Below are positions 8,716 through 16,424 of a stretch of DNA of 64,000 bases, one piece after another. How positions within the stretch are numbered: position 1 is the first letter of the stretch; each line of letters starts with the position of its first letter. A model generated the notes under the pieces. That model searched no databases. It was not told the origin of the DNA and worked only from the letters and a program-made list of their open reading frames with translations. A program made the position numbers and the translations under genes. The stretch comes from Streptomyces sp. NBC_01283 (GTDB lineage: Bacteria; Actinomycetota; Actinomycetes; Streptomycetales; Streptomycetaceae), in NCBI RefSeq assembly GCF_041435335.1, contig NZ_CP108430.1:2834501-2898500 (forward strand), in the 5' to 3' direction.

Positions 8716-9259
8716 AGGGGGCCGGGGGGCCTTGGCTGCCGGGGGCGGCTTCGCTGCCGCGGGGGCGGTCCCTCTGCCGGGGGCTTCGCTGCCGCGGGGG
8801 CTTCGCTGCCGCGGGGGCTGCGTTGCTGAGGCGGGGCGGTCTCCCTGGCGGGGCAGCTTCGCTGGCGCGGAGGTGGTTGCCCTGGCGTGGGAGCGGCCTC
8901 CCCGGCTGGTCGGCCCTCCGCCCTGAACCGCCGCTTCGCGGCGGATTCTTTCCCGCCCACCCGCCCGATCACCCCGCATCGGGTGAGTTCCTTCGCCCAC
9001 CCTTCACCGCAGGGCAAACGGGTGGGTGGGCGGAGAAAGATCCACCGCGAAGCGGCGGTACTGAAGGCGCCGGGAAGCGGCGGTGCCGAAGGTCCCGCGT
9101 GGCCGCGGCGCCGGGCGCCCGAGGCGGCGGGCACTGCAGGCACCCCGAAACGGCAGCGCTGGGGCGCCCGAGGCGGCAGCACTGGGCGCGGAAGCGGCAG
9201 CGCTGCGGGCCCCCCGAAGCGGTAGCGCTGGAGGCGCCCCCGCCAGGCACCGCAGGGGA
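8716..9259. repeat. low-complexity intergenic region with a large imperfect palindrome
   Basis: No gene is supported in this 544-bp spacer. Bases 8740-8830 contain repeated CTTCGCTGCCG/GGGGG units. Bases 8927-8969 and 9017-9059 form an imperfect inverted repeat of about 43 bp with only a few mismatches, whose arms contain CCGCCGCTTCGCGG and TTTCCCGCCCACCCGCCCG-like blocks. Bases 9070-9240 consist of degenerate GAAGCGGCAGCG-type units. A related block recurs at 61973. Confidence 0.7.
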
Positions 9260-10117
9260 TCAGGAGCGGGCGGCGGCCTGCGTCGTCGAGTGGCCGGGGG
9301 CACCCGAAGCCCCGTCCTCCTCGAACGCATCGTCCGGCACCACGATCAGCACCACCAGCAGCGCCACCCCCAGGACGATGCCCGCGATCCCGCAGATGAT
9401 CCCGGCCAGCGCCTGCCCGGGATTCGTCGCCTCACCGCGCCGCGCCCTGCCCCGCCCGATCGCCCCGAAGATGATCGCGAGAATGCCGAGCACGATCGCC
9501 AGGGGCCACAGACAGAAGACGGCGGCCGAGATGATCCCGAGGACGAGGGCGGTCACGCCCATCCCGTTGGCGGGCGCCATCGGCATCGCGGACCAGCCGT
9601 ACCCGGGAGGACCCTGCACCTGCCCGCCCTGCGGCCCCGGGTAGCCGGGATAGCCGTACGGCCCGGGAGCGCCTTGGTGAGCCTGGTGGCCTTGGTGGCC
9701 TTGGTGGGCCGGAAACCCGGGATAGCCGTAAGGCACCTGCCCAGGCCCCTCCGGCCCCATCGGGGGCGGCGGCACAGGCTCCCCAGCGCCCAAGCCGGCG
9801 CCAGCACCCGCACCCGCACCCGGCTGAGGCGGCGCAAAAGGCCCCAACTGCCCCGAACCCATCGTCGACTGATCATGCGCGGACGGCGCAGACGGCGCGG
9901 ACCACCCTCCGGGCTGCCCCACAGGCCCCGCATCCTCCGGCGGCGCCCAAGGATCCCGCTTCTCCAGCGGCACCGGCCCCGGCCCGCGCCCAGCCCCCGA
10001 AGCTCCGGACCCCCCGGGCCCCCCGGAACCGCCCGCCGAGGACACCCCCGGCGCCGCTTCCTCTTCCGGCGGAGCCCAAGGGTCCCGCCCCTCGGGCGCA
10101 TCGGAACCCTGGGACAT
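9260..10117 (-). CDS. DUF4190-type membrane protein with long Pro/Gly-rich N-terminus
   Basis: A 285-residue protein. Residues 1 to about 180 are disordered and rich in Pro, Gly, Gln and Tyr, including two RDPWAPPE motifs and a tandem HQG-type repeat (HQGHQGHQAHQG). The C-terminal third carries two hydrophobic hairpin spans (VTALVLGIISAAVFCLWPLAIVL and ALAGIICGIAGIVLG) separated by a basic loop RGRARRGEATNPG, the arrangement of DUF4190 proteins. The ATG at 10117 follows GAGGTG. It diverges from the adenosine deaminase gene. Role unknown; many actinobacterial membrane proteins share this layout. Confidence 0.85.
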   Translation of the reverse strand: MSQGSDAPEGRDPWAPPEEEAAPGVSSAGGSGGPGGSGASGAGRGPGPVPLEKRDPWAPPEDAGPVGQPGGWSAPSAPSAHDQSTMGSGQLGPFAPPQPGAGAGAGAGLGAGEPVPPPPMGPEGPGQVPYGYPGFPAHQGHQGHQAHQGAPGPYGYPGYPGPQGGQVQGPPGYGWSAMPMAPANGMGVTALVLGIISAAVFCLWPLAIVLGILAIIFGAIGRGRARRGEATNPGQALAGIICGIAGIVLGVALLVVLIVVPDDAFEEDGASGAPGHSTTQAAARS

Positions 10118-10241
10118 GCCGCGTCACCTCTTTCGTACGTTCCGTCATGCTACGGCCACCGCTCACGCCCGAAGGCACGCCACTTACGATGATCCCCGAC
10201 CCACCGATCAGCCGATCAATTCCGTTCCTGGGGAGGAAACC

Positions 10242-11300
10242 GTGACCGATCCGCGTACAGCAGGCCAGCAGCACGACCCACATGCCTTCATCGCAGGACT
10301 GCCGAAGGCGGAACTGCATGTGCACCACGTCGGCTCGGCATCCCCCCGCATCGTCTCGGCCCTCTCCGCTCGTCACCCCGACTCCAAGGTGCCCACGGAC
10401 GTAGAGGCCCTCGCCGACTTCTTCACGTTCACGGACTTCGCGCACTTCGTTCAGGTGTACCTCTCGGTCGTGGACCTGGTCCGCACCCCCGACGACGTAC
10501 GCCTGCTCACGTTCGAGATCGCCCGTGACATGGCCCGGCAGAACATCCGCTACGCCGAGCTGACCGTCACCCCCTACAGCTCCGTGCGCCGCGGCATCGA
10601 CGACCGCGCCTTCATGGACGCCATAGAGGACGCCCGCAAGGCGGCCGAGGACGAGCTCGGTGTCGTACTGCGCTGGTGCTTCGACATCCCGGGCGAGGCG
10701 GGGCTCGAAGCCGCCGAGGAGACGGTCCGGCTCGCGACCACCGACAAGCTGCGCCCCGAGGGCCTGGTCTCCTTCGGGCTCGGCGGGCCCGAGATCGGCG
10801 TGCCGCGACCGCAGTTCAAGCCGTACTTCGACCGCGCGATCGCCGCCGGCCTGCACTCCGTCCCGCACGCGGGCGAGACCACGGGCCCGCAGACGATCTG
10901 GGACGCCCTCACCGACCTGCGCGCCGAGCGCATCGGACACGGCACCAGCGCCGCCCAGGACCCCGCGCTCCTCGCCCACCTCGCCGAGCACCGCATCCCG
11001 CTCGAGGTCTGCCCGACGTCGAACATCGCGACGCGCGCCGTCGCGACCCTCGACGAGCACCCGATCAAGCAGTTCGTCACCGCCGGGGTCCCGGTCACCA
11101 TCAACTCCGACGACCCGCCCATGTTCGGCACCGACCTCAACAACGAGTACGCGGTCGCCGCCCGCCTCCTCGACCTCGACGAGCGCGGCATCGCGGACCT
11201 GGCGAAGAACGCCGTCGAGGCGTCGTTCCTCGACCCGGCGGGCAAGGCGAAGATCGTCGCGGAGATCGACACGTACACGCAGACCTGGCTCGCCCCCTAG
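10242..11300 (+). CDS. add: adenosine deaminase family protein
   Basis: A 352-residue metal-dependent amidohydrolase of the adenosine/AMP deaminase superfamily, converting adenosine to inosine in purine salvage. Metal ligands and catalytic residues are seen as ELHVHHVGS (HxH near the N-terminus), PHAGETTGP (His and catalytic Glu), RIGHG, and TINSDDPPMFG (Asp ligand). GTG at 10242 is chosen because GGGAGGA lies 5-6 nt upstream; the same frame is open further upstream without a ribosome-binding site. The first metal motif reads HVHHVGS where many relatives have HLHLEGT-type sequence, so a related substrate is possible. Confidence 0.9.
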   Translation: MTDPRTAGQQHDPHAFIAGLPKAELHVHHVGSASPRIVSALSARHPDSKVPTDVEALADFFTFTDFAHFVQVYLSVVDLVRTPDDVRLLTFEIARDMARQNIRYAELTVTPYSSVRRGIDDRAFMDAIEDARKAAEDELGVVLRWCFDIPGEAGLEAAEETVRLATTDKLRPEGLVSFGLGGPEIGVPRPQFKPYFDRAIAAGLHSVPHAGETTGPQTIWDALTDLRAERIGHGTSAAQDPALLAHLAEHRIPLEVCPTSNIATRAVATLDEHPIKQFVTAGVPVTINSDDPPMFGTDLNNEYAVAARLLDLDERGIADLAKNAVEASFLDPAGKAKIVAEIDTYTQTWLAP

Positions 11301-11320
11301 CACGGCACCACAATGGGCCC

Positions 11321-12019
11321 ATGCGCACCGTGACAGCCGTGGCCCATCGAGGCGATCCCTACCGCGTCCGCGAGAACACCGTCCCCTCCCTGCGCTCCGC
11401 GCTCGACCGGGGCGCGGACGCGGTGGAGATCGACGTCCGTCTCAGCCGTGACGGCGTGCCCGTCCTGCTGCACGACGCGTCCCTCAAACGGCTGTGGGAA
11501 CTCGACCGCCCTCTGTCCGCGCTCTCCGTGGACGAGTTGCGCGGCCTCACCGAGGACGGCGTACCCACCCTGGAAGAAGCCGTCGCGGCGACCGAGGGCC
11601 ACCGGCTCATGGTGGATCTGCCGGGTGCGACCCCCGAGTCCGTCCGCACCGTCGTCGGCGCCATCGCCGACTGCGGGGCGGCCGAGCGCACGTACTACTG
11701 CGCGGGCGCCCGGACGATGCTGGCGGTGCGGGCCGCCGATCCCGCCGCCGAGATCGCTCTGACCTGGACGTCCCTCGCCCCGCCCCGCGCCGGTGTGCTC
11801 GACGCGATCAGGCCCCGCTGGCTCAACTACCGCTTCTCGCTCCTGAACCACGATCTCGTCGGCCGGGTACAGCACGAGGGGCTGCTCGTCTCGGCCTGGA
11901 CGCCGGACACGAAGCGCTCGATGCGCCGCCTCATCGACATCGGCGTCGACTCGATCACGACCAACCGCGTCGACACGCTGCACGCGCTGCGCGGAGTGTC
12001 CAACAGCACACTCTCGTAG
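11321..12019 (+). CDS. glycerophosphodiester phosphodiesterase family protein
   Basis: A 232-residue cytosolic GDPD-family TIM barrel without a signal peptide. Motifs are VAHRGDPYRVRENT (catalytic His and Arg with the ENT metal ligand), VEIDVRLSRDGVPVLLHDASLKR (ExD and HD) and a terminal SAWTP/SITTNRVD block. These enzymes split glycerophosphodiesters into glycerol-3-phosphate and an alcohol. It starts 20 bp after the adenosine deaminase stop and may be cotranscribed. No clear Shine-Dalgarno is present. Confidence 0.88.
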   Translation: MRTVTAVAHRGDPYRVRENTVPSLRSALDRGADAVEIDVRLSRDGVPVLLHDASLKRLWELDRPLSALSVDELRGLTEDGVPTLEEAVAATEGHRLMVDLPGATPESVRTVVGAIADCGAAERTYYCAGARTMLAVRAADPAAEIALTWTSLAPPRAGVLDAIRPRWLNYRFSLLNHDLVGRVQHEGLLVSAWTPDTKRSMRRLIDIGVDSITTNRVDTLHALRGVSNSTLS

Positions 12020-12036
12020 CCGGGCGGTCACTCAAC

Positions 12037-12042
12037 TAGCTT
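12037..12042 (+). promoter_or_regulatory. putative -10 element (TAGCTT), leaderless
   Basis: TAGCTT lies 6 nt before the ATG at 12049, matching the TANNNT -10 pattern at leaderless spacing. No convincing -35 element is visible. Confidence 0.4.
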
Positions 12043-12048
12043 GTGGGC

Positions 12049-12216
12049 ATGGGGAACAGAGACGACGACAGGCGGGACGAACCGCTCTTCGTGTACGAGC
12101 GTGACGCGCGGGGCCATCGGAGCCACCGGCTCAATCCACGGCATCCGGCGGGATTCATGCTGACCATCGCGCTGGTGGTCGGCATCGTTCTCGTCCTTCT
12201 TCTCATGGCGACGTGA
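12049..12216 (+). CDS. small single-span membrane protein (55 aa)
   Basis: This short frame encodes 55 residues: a charged N-terminus (MGNRDDDRRDEPLFVYERD), a basic middle (RGHRSHRLNPRHPAG) and one C-terminal span (FMLTIALVVGIVLVLLLMAT). The -10-like TAGCTT 6 nt upstream supports a leaderless start. It lies between the phosphodiesterase and a convergent reductase gene. Its last codons and stop are the first of three imperfect repeats in 12200-12275. The family is not recognised; an N-in, C-out topology is suggested by the charge distribution. Confidence 0.65.
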   Translation: MGNRDDDRRDEPLFVYERDARGHRSHRLNPRHPAGFMLTIALVVGIVLVLLLMAT

Positions 12217-12275
12217 GGCTTCTCATGGCGCCGTGAGGGCTGCCGGTCACGCTTCTCATGGCGACGAGGGCTGCC
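12200..12275. repeat. short imperfect tandem repeats at the 3' ends of two convergent genes
   Basis: CTTCTCATGGCGACGTGAGG-like units occur at about 12199, 12219 and 12252, and a degenerate copy follows near 12285. The first copy contains the stop codon of the 55-residue membrane protein. The repeat runs up to the stop of the convergent reductase gene at 12278. Confidence 0.7.
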
Positions 12276-12277
12276 CG

Positions 12278-12952
12278 TCATGGCCGGGGCGACGTGAGGC
12301 CCGACCGCCGAGGGTCGCCGGCCGCGAAGGCCAGCGGTGGCGCGATGGCCTGCGCGTCCGCCCCCTCCCGCACCCACAGCGCGATGAACAGCGCCGCCGT
12401 CGCCTCGACCAGGCCGGCCCGCTCCAGACCGCCCGCGGTGACCGGCGTGCAGCCGACGTCCTTCACCAGCTCCCGTACGAGATCCAGGGCCCCCGCGTCG
12501 TCCCCGCAGACCGGGACCGCGAGCGGCCGGCCGTCGAAGACCGGCGGGTCCATCCGCCATACGTCCTCGTGGCAGAGGTTGAACGCCTTGACGACGTGGG
12601 CTCCGGGCGCCGCGTCGGCGAGCCGCCGCGCGGCGGACGGGCCCCCCTCGGTGAGGAGGACGAAGCCCGGCCCCACGGGATTGGAGCAGTCGATCAACGC
12701 CCGCCCACGCAGGGCGGCTTCAAGTCCGCTCACCACATCCACGCCCGCCTCGTAGGGCAGGGCGAGCAGCACCACGTCCCCGGACTCGGCCGCCGCGCGG
12801 GGCGTTCCATGCCCCGCCGCGCCCATGCGGGCGGCGAGCGCCGCCGCCCGGCTCTCGTCCCGTCCGCCGATCACCACCTCGTGCCCCGCGCGCACCCAGT
12901 GGGTGCCGAGCGCGTCCGCCATGTTGCCCGTGCCGATGACGCCGATCCGCAT
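12278..12952 (-). CDS. NADPH-dependent F420 reductase-like Rossmann protein
   Basis: A 224-residue protein of the NADP oxidoreductase/coenzyme-F420-dependent family. The N-terminal MRIGVIGTGNMADALG is a classic dinucleotide-binding loop, followed by GHEVVIGGRDESR, where Arg may contact the NADP phosphate. The middle part includes DCSNPVGPG and VKAFNLCHEDVW, seen in Fno-like and archaeal-type reductases. It may move hydride between NADP and F420 or act on another substrate. The ATG at 12952 follows GAGAGGGGA. It diverges from an HxlR-type regulator, a common pairing for redox genes in Streptomyces. Confidence 0.85.
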   Translation of the reverse strand: MRIGVIGTGNMADALGTHWVRAGHEVVIGGRDESRAAALAARMGAAGHGTPRAAAESGDVVLLALPYEAGVDVVSGLEAALRGRALIDCSNPVGPGFVLLTEGGPSAARRLADAAPGAHVVKAFNLCHEDVWRMDPPVFDGRPLAVPVCGDDAGALDLVRELVKDVGCTPVTAGGLERAGLVEATAALFIALWVREGADAQAIAPPLAFAAGDPRRSGLTSPRP

Positions 12953-12973
12953 GGCTGTCCCCTCTCGCGTCCT

Positions 12974-12997
12974 CGTGCCCCGGACTTCCGGGGCACG
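12974..12997. promoter_or_regulatory. 24-bp perfect palindrome between reductase and HxlR genes
   Basis: CGTGCCCCGG at 12974-12983 and CCGGGGCACG at 12988-12997 are perfectly complementary around ACTT. It sits in the 88-bp divergent promoter region, 22 bp upstream of the reductase start and 43 bp upstream of the regulator start. An operator for the HxlR protein is inferred. Confidence 0.5.
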
Positions 12998-13040
12998 CCT
13001 GGGAACGACAGTAGGAAAGCGCTCAGGCACCATTCGGTAC

Positions 13041-13484
13041 GTGACGCACACGACTAAGACGACGCAGACGACGAATGCGGTGAGCGCGGCGAGCACAACG
13101 AACACGGCGAACGCGGCGAACGCGGCGAACACGGCGGACGACGGGCTGCTCGCCGACTGCCGGGCCCGGCTCGCCTTCGATCTGCTCGCCAACACCTGGA
13201 ACGCCGTGACGCTCTGGGCCCTGCGGCACGGACCGCGCCGCCCGGGTGAACTGCGCGGCCGGATCGGCGGCATCAGCCCCAAGATCCTCACCGAGACCCT
13301 GCGCCGCCTGGAGTACAGCGGCCTGGTCGCACGGCAGTCGTACGCGGAGTCGCCGCCCCGCGTCGAGTACGAACTCACCGCCCTGGGGCGTACGTTGCTC
13401 GACCCGATCGAGGCCTTCGGCGCGTGGGCGTTCGACCACGGCGACGAGGTGATGGCGGCGCAGGAGCGCGCGGACGCCCCTTAG
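13041..13484 (+). CDS. HxlR family transcriptional regulator
   Basis: A 147-residue winged-helix regulator. The first 35 residues are a low-complexity Thr/Ala/Asn tail coded by near-repeats of ACGAACACGGCGAACGCGG. The HxlR domain follows: CRARLAFDLLANTWNAVTLWALRHGPRRPGELRGRIGGISPKILTETLRRLE, with VEYELTALGRTLLDP as the wing and C-terminal helix. The usual HxlR N-terminal cysteine is present in LADCRARL. GTG at 13041 is the first plausible start, but an internal start nearer the domain cannot be excluded. It diverges from the reductase gene and probably controls it. Confidence 0.85.
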   Translation: MTHTTKTTQTTNAVSAASTTNTANAANAANTADDGLLADCRARLAFDLLANTWNAVTLWALRHGPRRPGELRGRIGGISPKILTETLRRLEYSGLVARQSYAESPPRVEYELTALGRTLLDPIEAFGAWAFDHGDEVMAAQERADAP

Positions 13485-13636
13485 GGGACTACCCCGGCAA
13501 CCCCCCTGACGGGTGCGGGAGTTGCCCCTCAGAGAACACCGGGGCCCACCCCTCCCCAGTGAGGATCCACGGCACCCGCGCGATCAACAGGATGGGAATC
13601 ACCAGCACCCCGCCGCGCCCACCCTGGAGTCACACC

Positions 13637-14836
13637 GTGCAGTTCCGCGCCCGTACCGCCCTCGCCGCAACCCTCGTCCTCGGCCTGACCGGCGCCGCGA
13701 CGGCCCCGGCCCTCGCGCACGCCCCGGCCGCTCAGCACGCCACCGAGAATCCCGCACCCGACGGAAAGCCCAACAGCAAGGCCCTGCGCGAGGCGATCAA
13801 GGGGCTCCCGAACGCCGACGCGACCGCCGCCCTGGTCCGCGTGGGCGGCCCGGACGGAACCTGGCGCGGGAGTTCCGGCGTACACGACCTGGTCACGGGG
13901 CGGAAGGCCGACCCTCACGGGCGCTTCCGCGCCGGGTCCATCACCAAGATCGTGACCGCGGCCGTGGCGCTGCAACTGGCCGCCGAGGGCGAGCTGGACC
14001 TCGACAAGCCGGTGCAGCACTACATGCCGGACCTGTTCCCGAAGCAGAAGCAGAAGCAGGGACCGGGACAGAAGCCGAAGTTCAAGCCCATCCCCGTCCG
14101 CAGCCTCCTCAACTACACCAGCGGCCTGCGGTCGGGCGACGGCTTCGACGACGAATACGCTCACCGCTACGACACGTTGGACTACCGCAAGGTCGTCGCG
14201 TCGGCCATCTCCAAGGGCCCCGAGCACGCCCCCGGCGACGAGCAGCACTACCGCAACATCGGCTACACCGTGCTCGGCATGCTGATCGAGAAGGTCACCG
14301 GCGACACGTACGCCCACCAGGCCGCCCAGCGGGTCTTCAAGCCCCTGCGCATGCGCGACACGTACTTTCCCGGCGCCGACCCGCGCATCCACGGCCCGCA
14401 CAACCGCGGCTACCAGAGCATGAAGCAGCCGGACGGCAGCACGCGGCTCGTCGACGTCACCGAGTGGAACCAGTCGGACCGGTTCGCGGCGGGCGACATG
14501 ATCTCCTCCACCACCGATCTGGAGGTCTTCACGCAGGCGCTGTTCGGCGGAGAGGTCGTGCCCCGGGCCCAGTTGAAGGAGATGTTCACGATGCCCGAGC
14601 TCGCCCCGGGCGTCCCCGACGCCGTCTTCGGTGCGGGGCTCCAGCGGATGGAACTCGACGACGACACGGTGGTCTGGCTCAAGACCGGCTCCCGCTACGG
14701 CTACTCGAACATGATCGCCTCCACCGAGAACGGCTCTCGGAGCCTCGCCTACTCGGTCAACGCGACGGACGCCAAGGGCACGGGCATGAACCCGGTGGCC
14801 GAGCGGATCGCGCTGGCCGCGCTCAGCCAGGGCTGA
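13637..14836 (+). CDS. secreted serine hydrolase, beta-lactamase / D-Ala-D-Ala carboxypeptidase fold
   Basis: A 399-residue exported enzyme. A Sec signal peptide (RARTALAATLVLGLTGAATAPALAHA) is followed by the catalytic domain with SxxK as SITK in RAGSITKIVTA, the YxN-type motif YRNIGY, and KTGSRYG near the C-terminus. This is the class C beta-lactamase/DD-peptidase/esterase superfamily; substrate cannot be set from sequence. GTG at 13637 is preferred because CTGGAG lies 7 nt upstream. A short Lys/Gln-rich insertion (FPKQKQKQGPGQKPKFK) follows the first helix. Its last 14 nt overlap the 3' end of the convergent sortase gene. Confidence 0.9.
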   Translation: MQFRARTALAATLVLGLTGAATAPALAHAPAAQHATENPAPDGKPNSKALREAIKGLPNADATAALVRVGGPDGTWRGSSGVHDLVTGRKADPHGRFRAGSITKIVTAAVALQLAAEGELDLDKPVQHYMPDLFPKQKQKQGPGQKPKFKPIPVRSLLNYTSGLRSGDGFDDEYAHRYDTLDYRKVVASAISKGPEHAPGDEQHYRNIGYTVLGMLIEKVTGDTYAHQAAQRVFKPLRMRDTYFPGADPRIHGPHNRGYQSMKQPDGSTRLVDVTEWNQSDRFAAGDMISSTTDLEVFTQALFGGEVVPRAQLKEMFTMPELAPGVPDAVFGAGLQRMELDDDTVVWLKTGSRYGYSNMIASTENGSRSLAYSVNATDAKGTGMNPVAERIALAALSQG

Positions 14837-15497
14837 CCCCCGTCATGCTCGCGAACACCGTGACGTTGTTGGGGTAGTAGTGCCGGTCCGCGTCGAAATC
14901 GCCGCCGCAGGTGATGAGGCGCAGCCCCGCGTGGTCGATGTTCTTGTAGACCTCCAGGGTCGGGAATTCCTTCTTCGGGTATTCCTCGATCCTGTCCACC
15001 GTGAAGGTGGCCGTCTTCCCGTCCTCGCGGGTCACCTCGACGGTGTCCCCGGCCTTCATCGTCTTCAGCCCCTTGAAGACCGCGTCCGCGCCGTTCCAGG
15101 TCACGTGTCCGGCGATCACCGCCGGGCCCCGCGAGCCGGGCGTGGGGCCCGGTTCGTACCAGCCCGCCAGATCGGGGTCCTTGGGCGTCGTCATCGCCCC
15201 GTCCCCGCCCTGACCCAGCGGCTCCAACGCGCTCGACACCCCGAGGGAGGGGATGGCGACCCGCGTCGGAACCGACCGGTCCAGGGCCGCGGGGTCCGCC
15301 TTGCCCGATCCCGTCGACGGCGTGGGGGCGTCCGCCGTGCCGTCCCGCGCCGCGCTCTGGCGTGGGGCGGCAGGCGAGGCGGCCGGGCCGTCCTGGCCCG
15401 CGCAGGCGGTGAGCATCAGAGCGGCCGCGACGGCGGCGACCACGACGGCGGAGGCGCGCCGGACCCCGGTCCACATGCGCCAGGCCGAGCGGCTCAC
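14823..15497 (-). CDS. class F-like sortase
   Basis: A 224-residue sortase. The N-terminus has a hydrophobic span ending in LTAC, either a membrane anchor or a lipobox. After a Pro/Ser/Ala linker, the catalytic core has the His in VIAGHVTW, the Cys in LITCGGDFD and the Arg in DADRHYYPNNV. Short length, absence of a C-terminal span and the TCGG context fit class F sortases of Actinobacteria. It starts with GTG at 15497, overlapping the stop of the upstream gene as GTGA, so it is translationally coupled to a likely substrate. Its 3' end overlaps the convergent serine hydrolase gene by 14 nt. Confidence 0.9.
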   Translation of the reverse strand: MSRSAWRMWTGVRRASAVVVAAVAAALMLTACAGQDGPAASPAAPRQSAARDGTADAPTPSTGSGKADPAALDRSVPTRVAIPSLGVSSALEPLGQGGDGAMTTPKDPDLAGWYEPGPTPGSRGPAVIAGHVTWNGADAVFKGLKTMKAGDTVEVTREDGKTATFTVDRIEEYPKKEFPTLEVYKNIDHAGLRLITCGGDFDADRHYYPNNVTVFASMTGVSPG

Positions 15498-16303
15498 GCG
15501 GCGTCACCGTTCCGTACGGCCACGGCGGTGGTCTCCCTGCGTCGCCGCCTGAGAACCAGCACGCCGGCGGCCATCGCCGCAGCGGCCCCCGCGGCCCCGG
15601 TCACCACGCCGGAGGAGTTACGGCCCTCTCCCCCGCCCCCGGTCTCCACCCCACCGACGGGGACGGACCCGACCGCCGCGCCCTTGACCACACCGCAGTT
15701 GGTCGGGGCGGTGGCCTCCTGGGGAAGCTTCGGGTCGAGTTCGCTCTTGCCGGCGCCCTCGAAGTCGTACTTGCCGTTGTCGTTGCGATCGACGCCGTGC
15801 TGCACGATGTGCAGGTCCTTGATGTGCTCGACCACGTCCTGCCCCACGGTGATGGTCCGCTTGTAGGAGACCTTGCCCTGCGCGTCGGCCACCGGCATCC
15901 GGTCCACGGCGAGCCCGCTGCCCGCGTCGGTACCCCCTGATTCCGTGAGCGAGATATTGATGTCGCCGTAGTGGACGGTGGCCTCGGTGTTGTCGAGGAT
16001 GCCGTCACCGTTGGTGTCGTCACCGCCGTCCGGGCACTGGAAGTCGTGCCCGTCGGTGGACCCGTGCAGGTGCTGCGCCGACGGCTGTCCCGGCACCATG
16101 CCCTCGGACTTGATCCACACGGTCAGCGCGTTGCCACGCAGGCTCAGAAGGGCCGTTCCCGAGGAACCGGAGTCGTTCAGCTGCGCCAGGTCGATCTGGT
16201 AGGCCGGGGGGTCCGCCGCGAACACCGGGGACGAGACGACCACGGTGAGGAGGGCGGCAGGCAGAGCGGCGAACGCCGCGAGAAGGCCGATTTGCTTGTG
16301 CAT
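15494..16303 (-). CDS. secreted surface protein, probable sortase substrate
   Basis: A 269-residue exported protein. The signal peptide ends near VSSPVFAADP. The body contains two Ca-loop-like segments (DTNGDGILDNTE and DRNDNGKYDFEG) and a His-rich QHLHGSTDGHD stretch reminiscent of CHRD-type domains. The C-terminus has a sorting-signal layout: PVGGVETGGGGE, a hydrophobic Ala/Val span, then RRRRRE. This is not canonical LPXTG, but a TG-containing motif plus span plus basic tail beside a sortase makes it a strong substrate candidate. ATG at 16303 has AAGGAA 8 nt upstream; GTG at 16306 is an alternative. Confidence 0.8.
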   Translation of the reverse strand: MHKQIGLLAAFAALPAALLTVVVSSPVFAADPPAYQIDLAQLNDSGSSGTALLSLRGNALTVWIKSEGMVPGQPSAQHLHGSTDGHDFQCPDGGDDTNGDGILDNTEATVHYGDINISLTESGGTDAGSGLAVDRMPVADAQGKVSYKRTITVGQDVVEHIKDLHIVQHGVDRNDNGKYDFEGAGKSELDPKLPQEATAPTNCGVVKGAAVGSVPVGGVETGGGGEGRNSSGVVTGAAGAAAAMAAGVLVLRRRRRETTAVAVRNGDAA

Positions 16304-16424
16304 CACGTTCGTTCCTTATCCGCGGCATCCGAACGGGAGGGCCGCACGCACCAGGCAGTTACCTATGAAACGGAACGGGTCTCGTGGGTGTTCAAATGGA
16401 GCACGGGGAAGAGAGGCATGCGTG

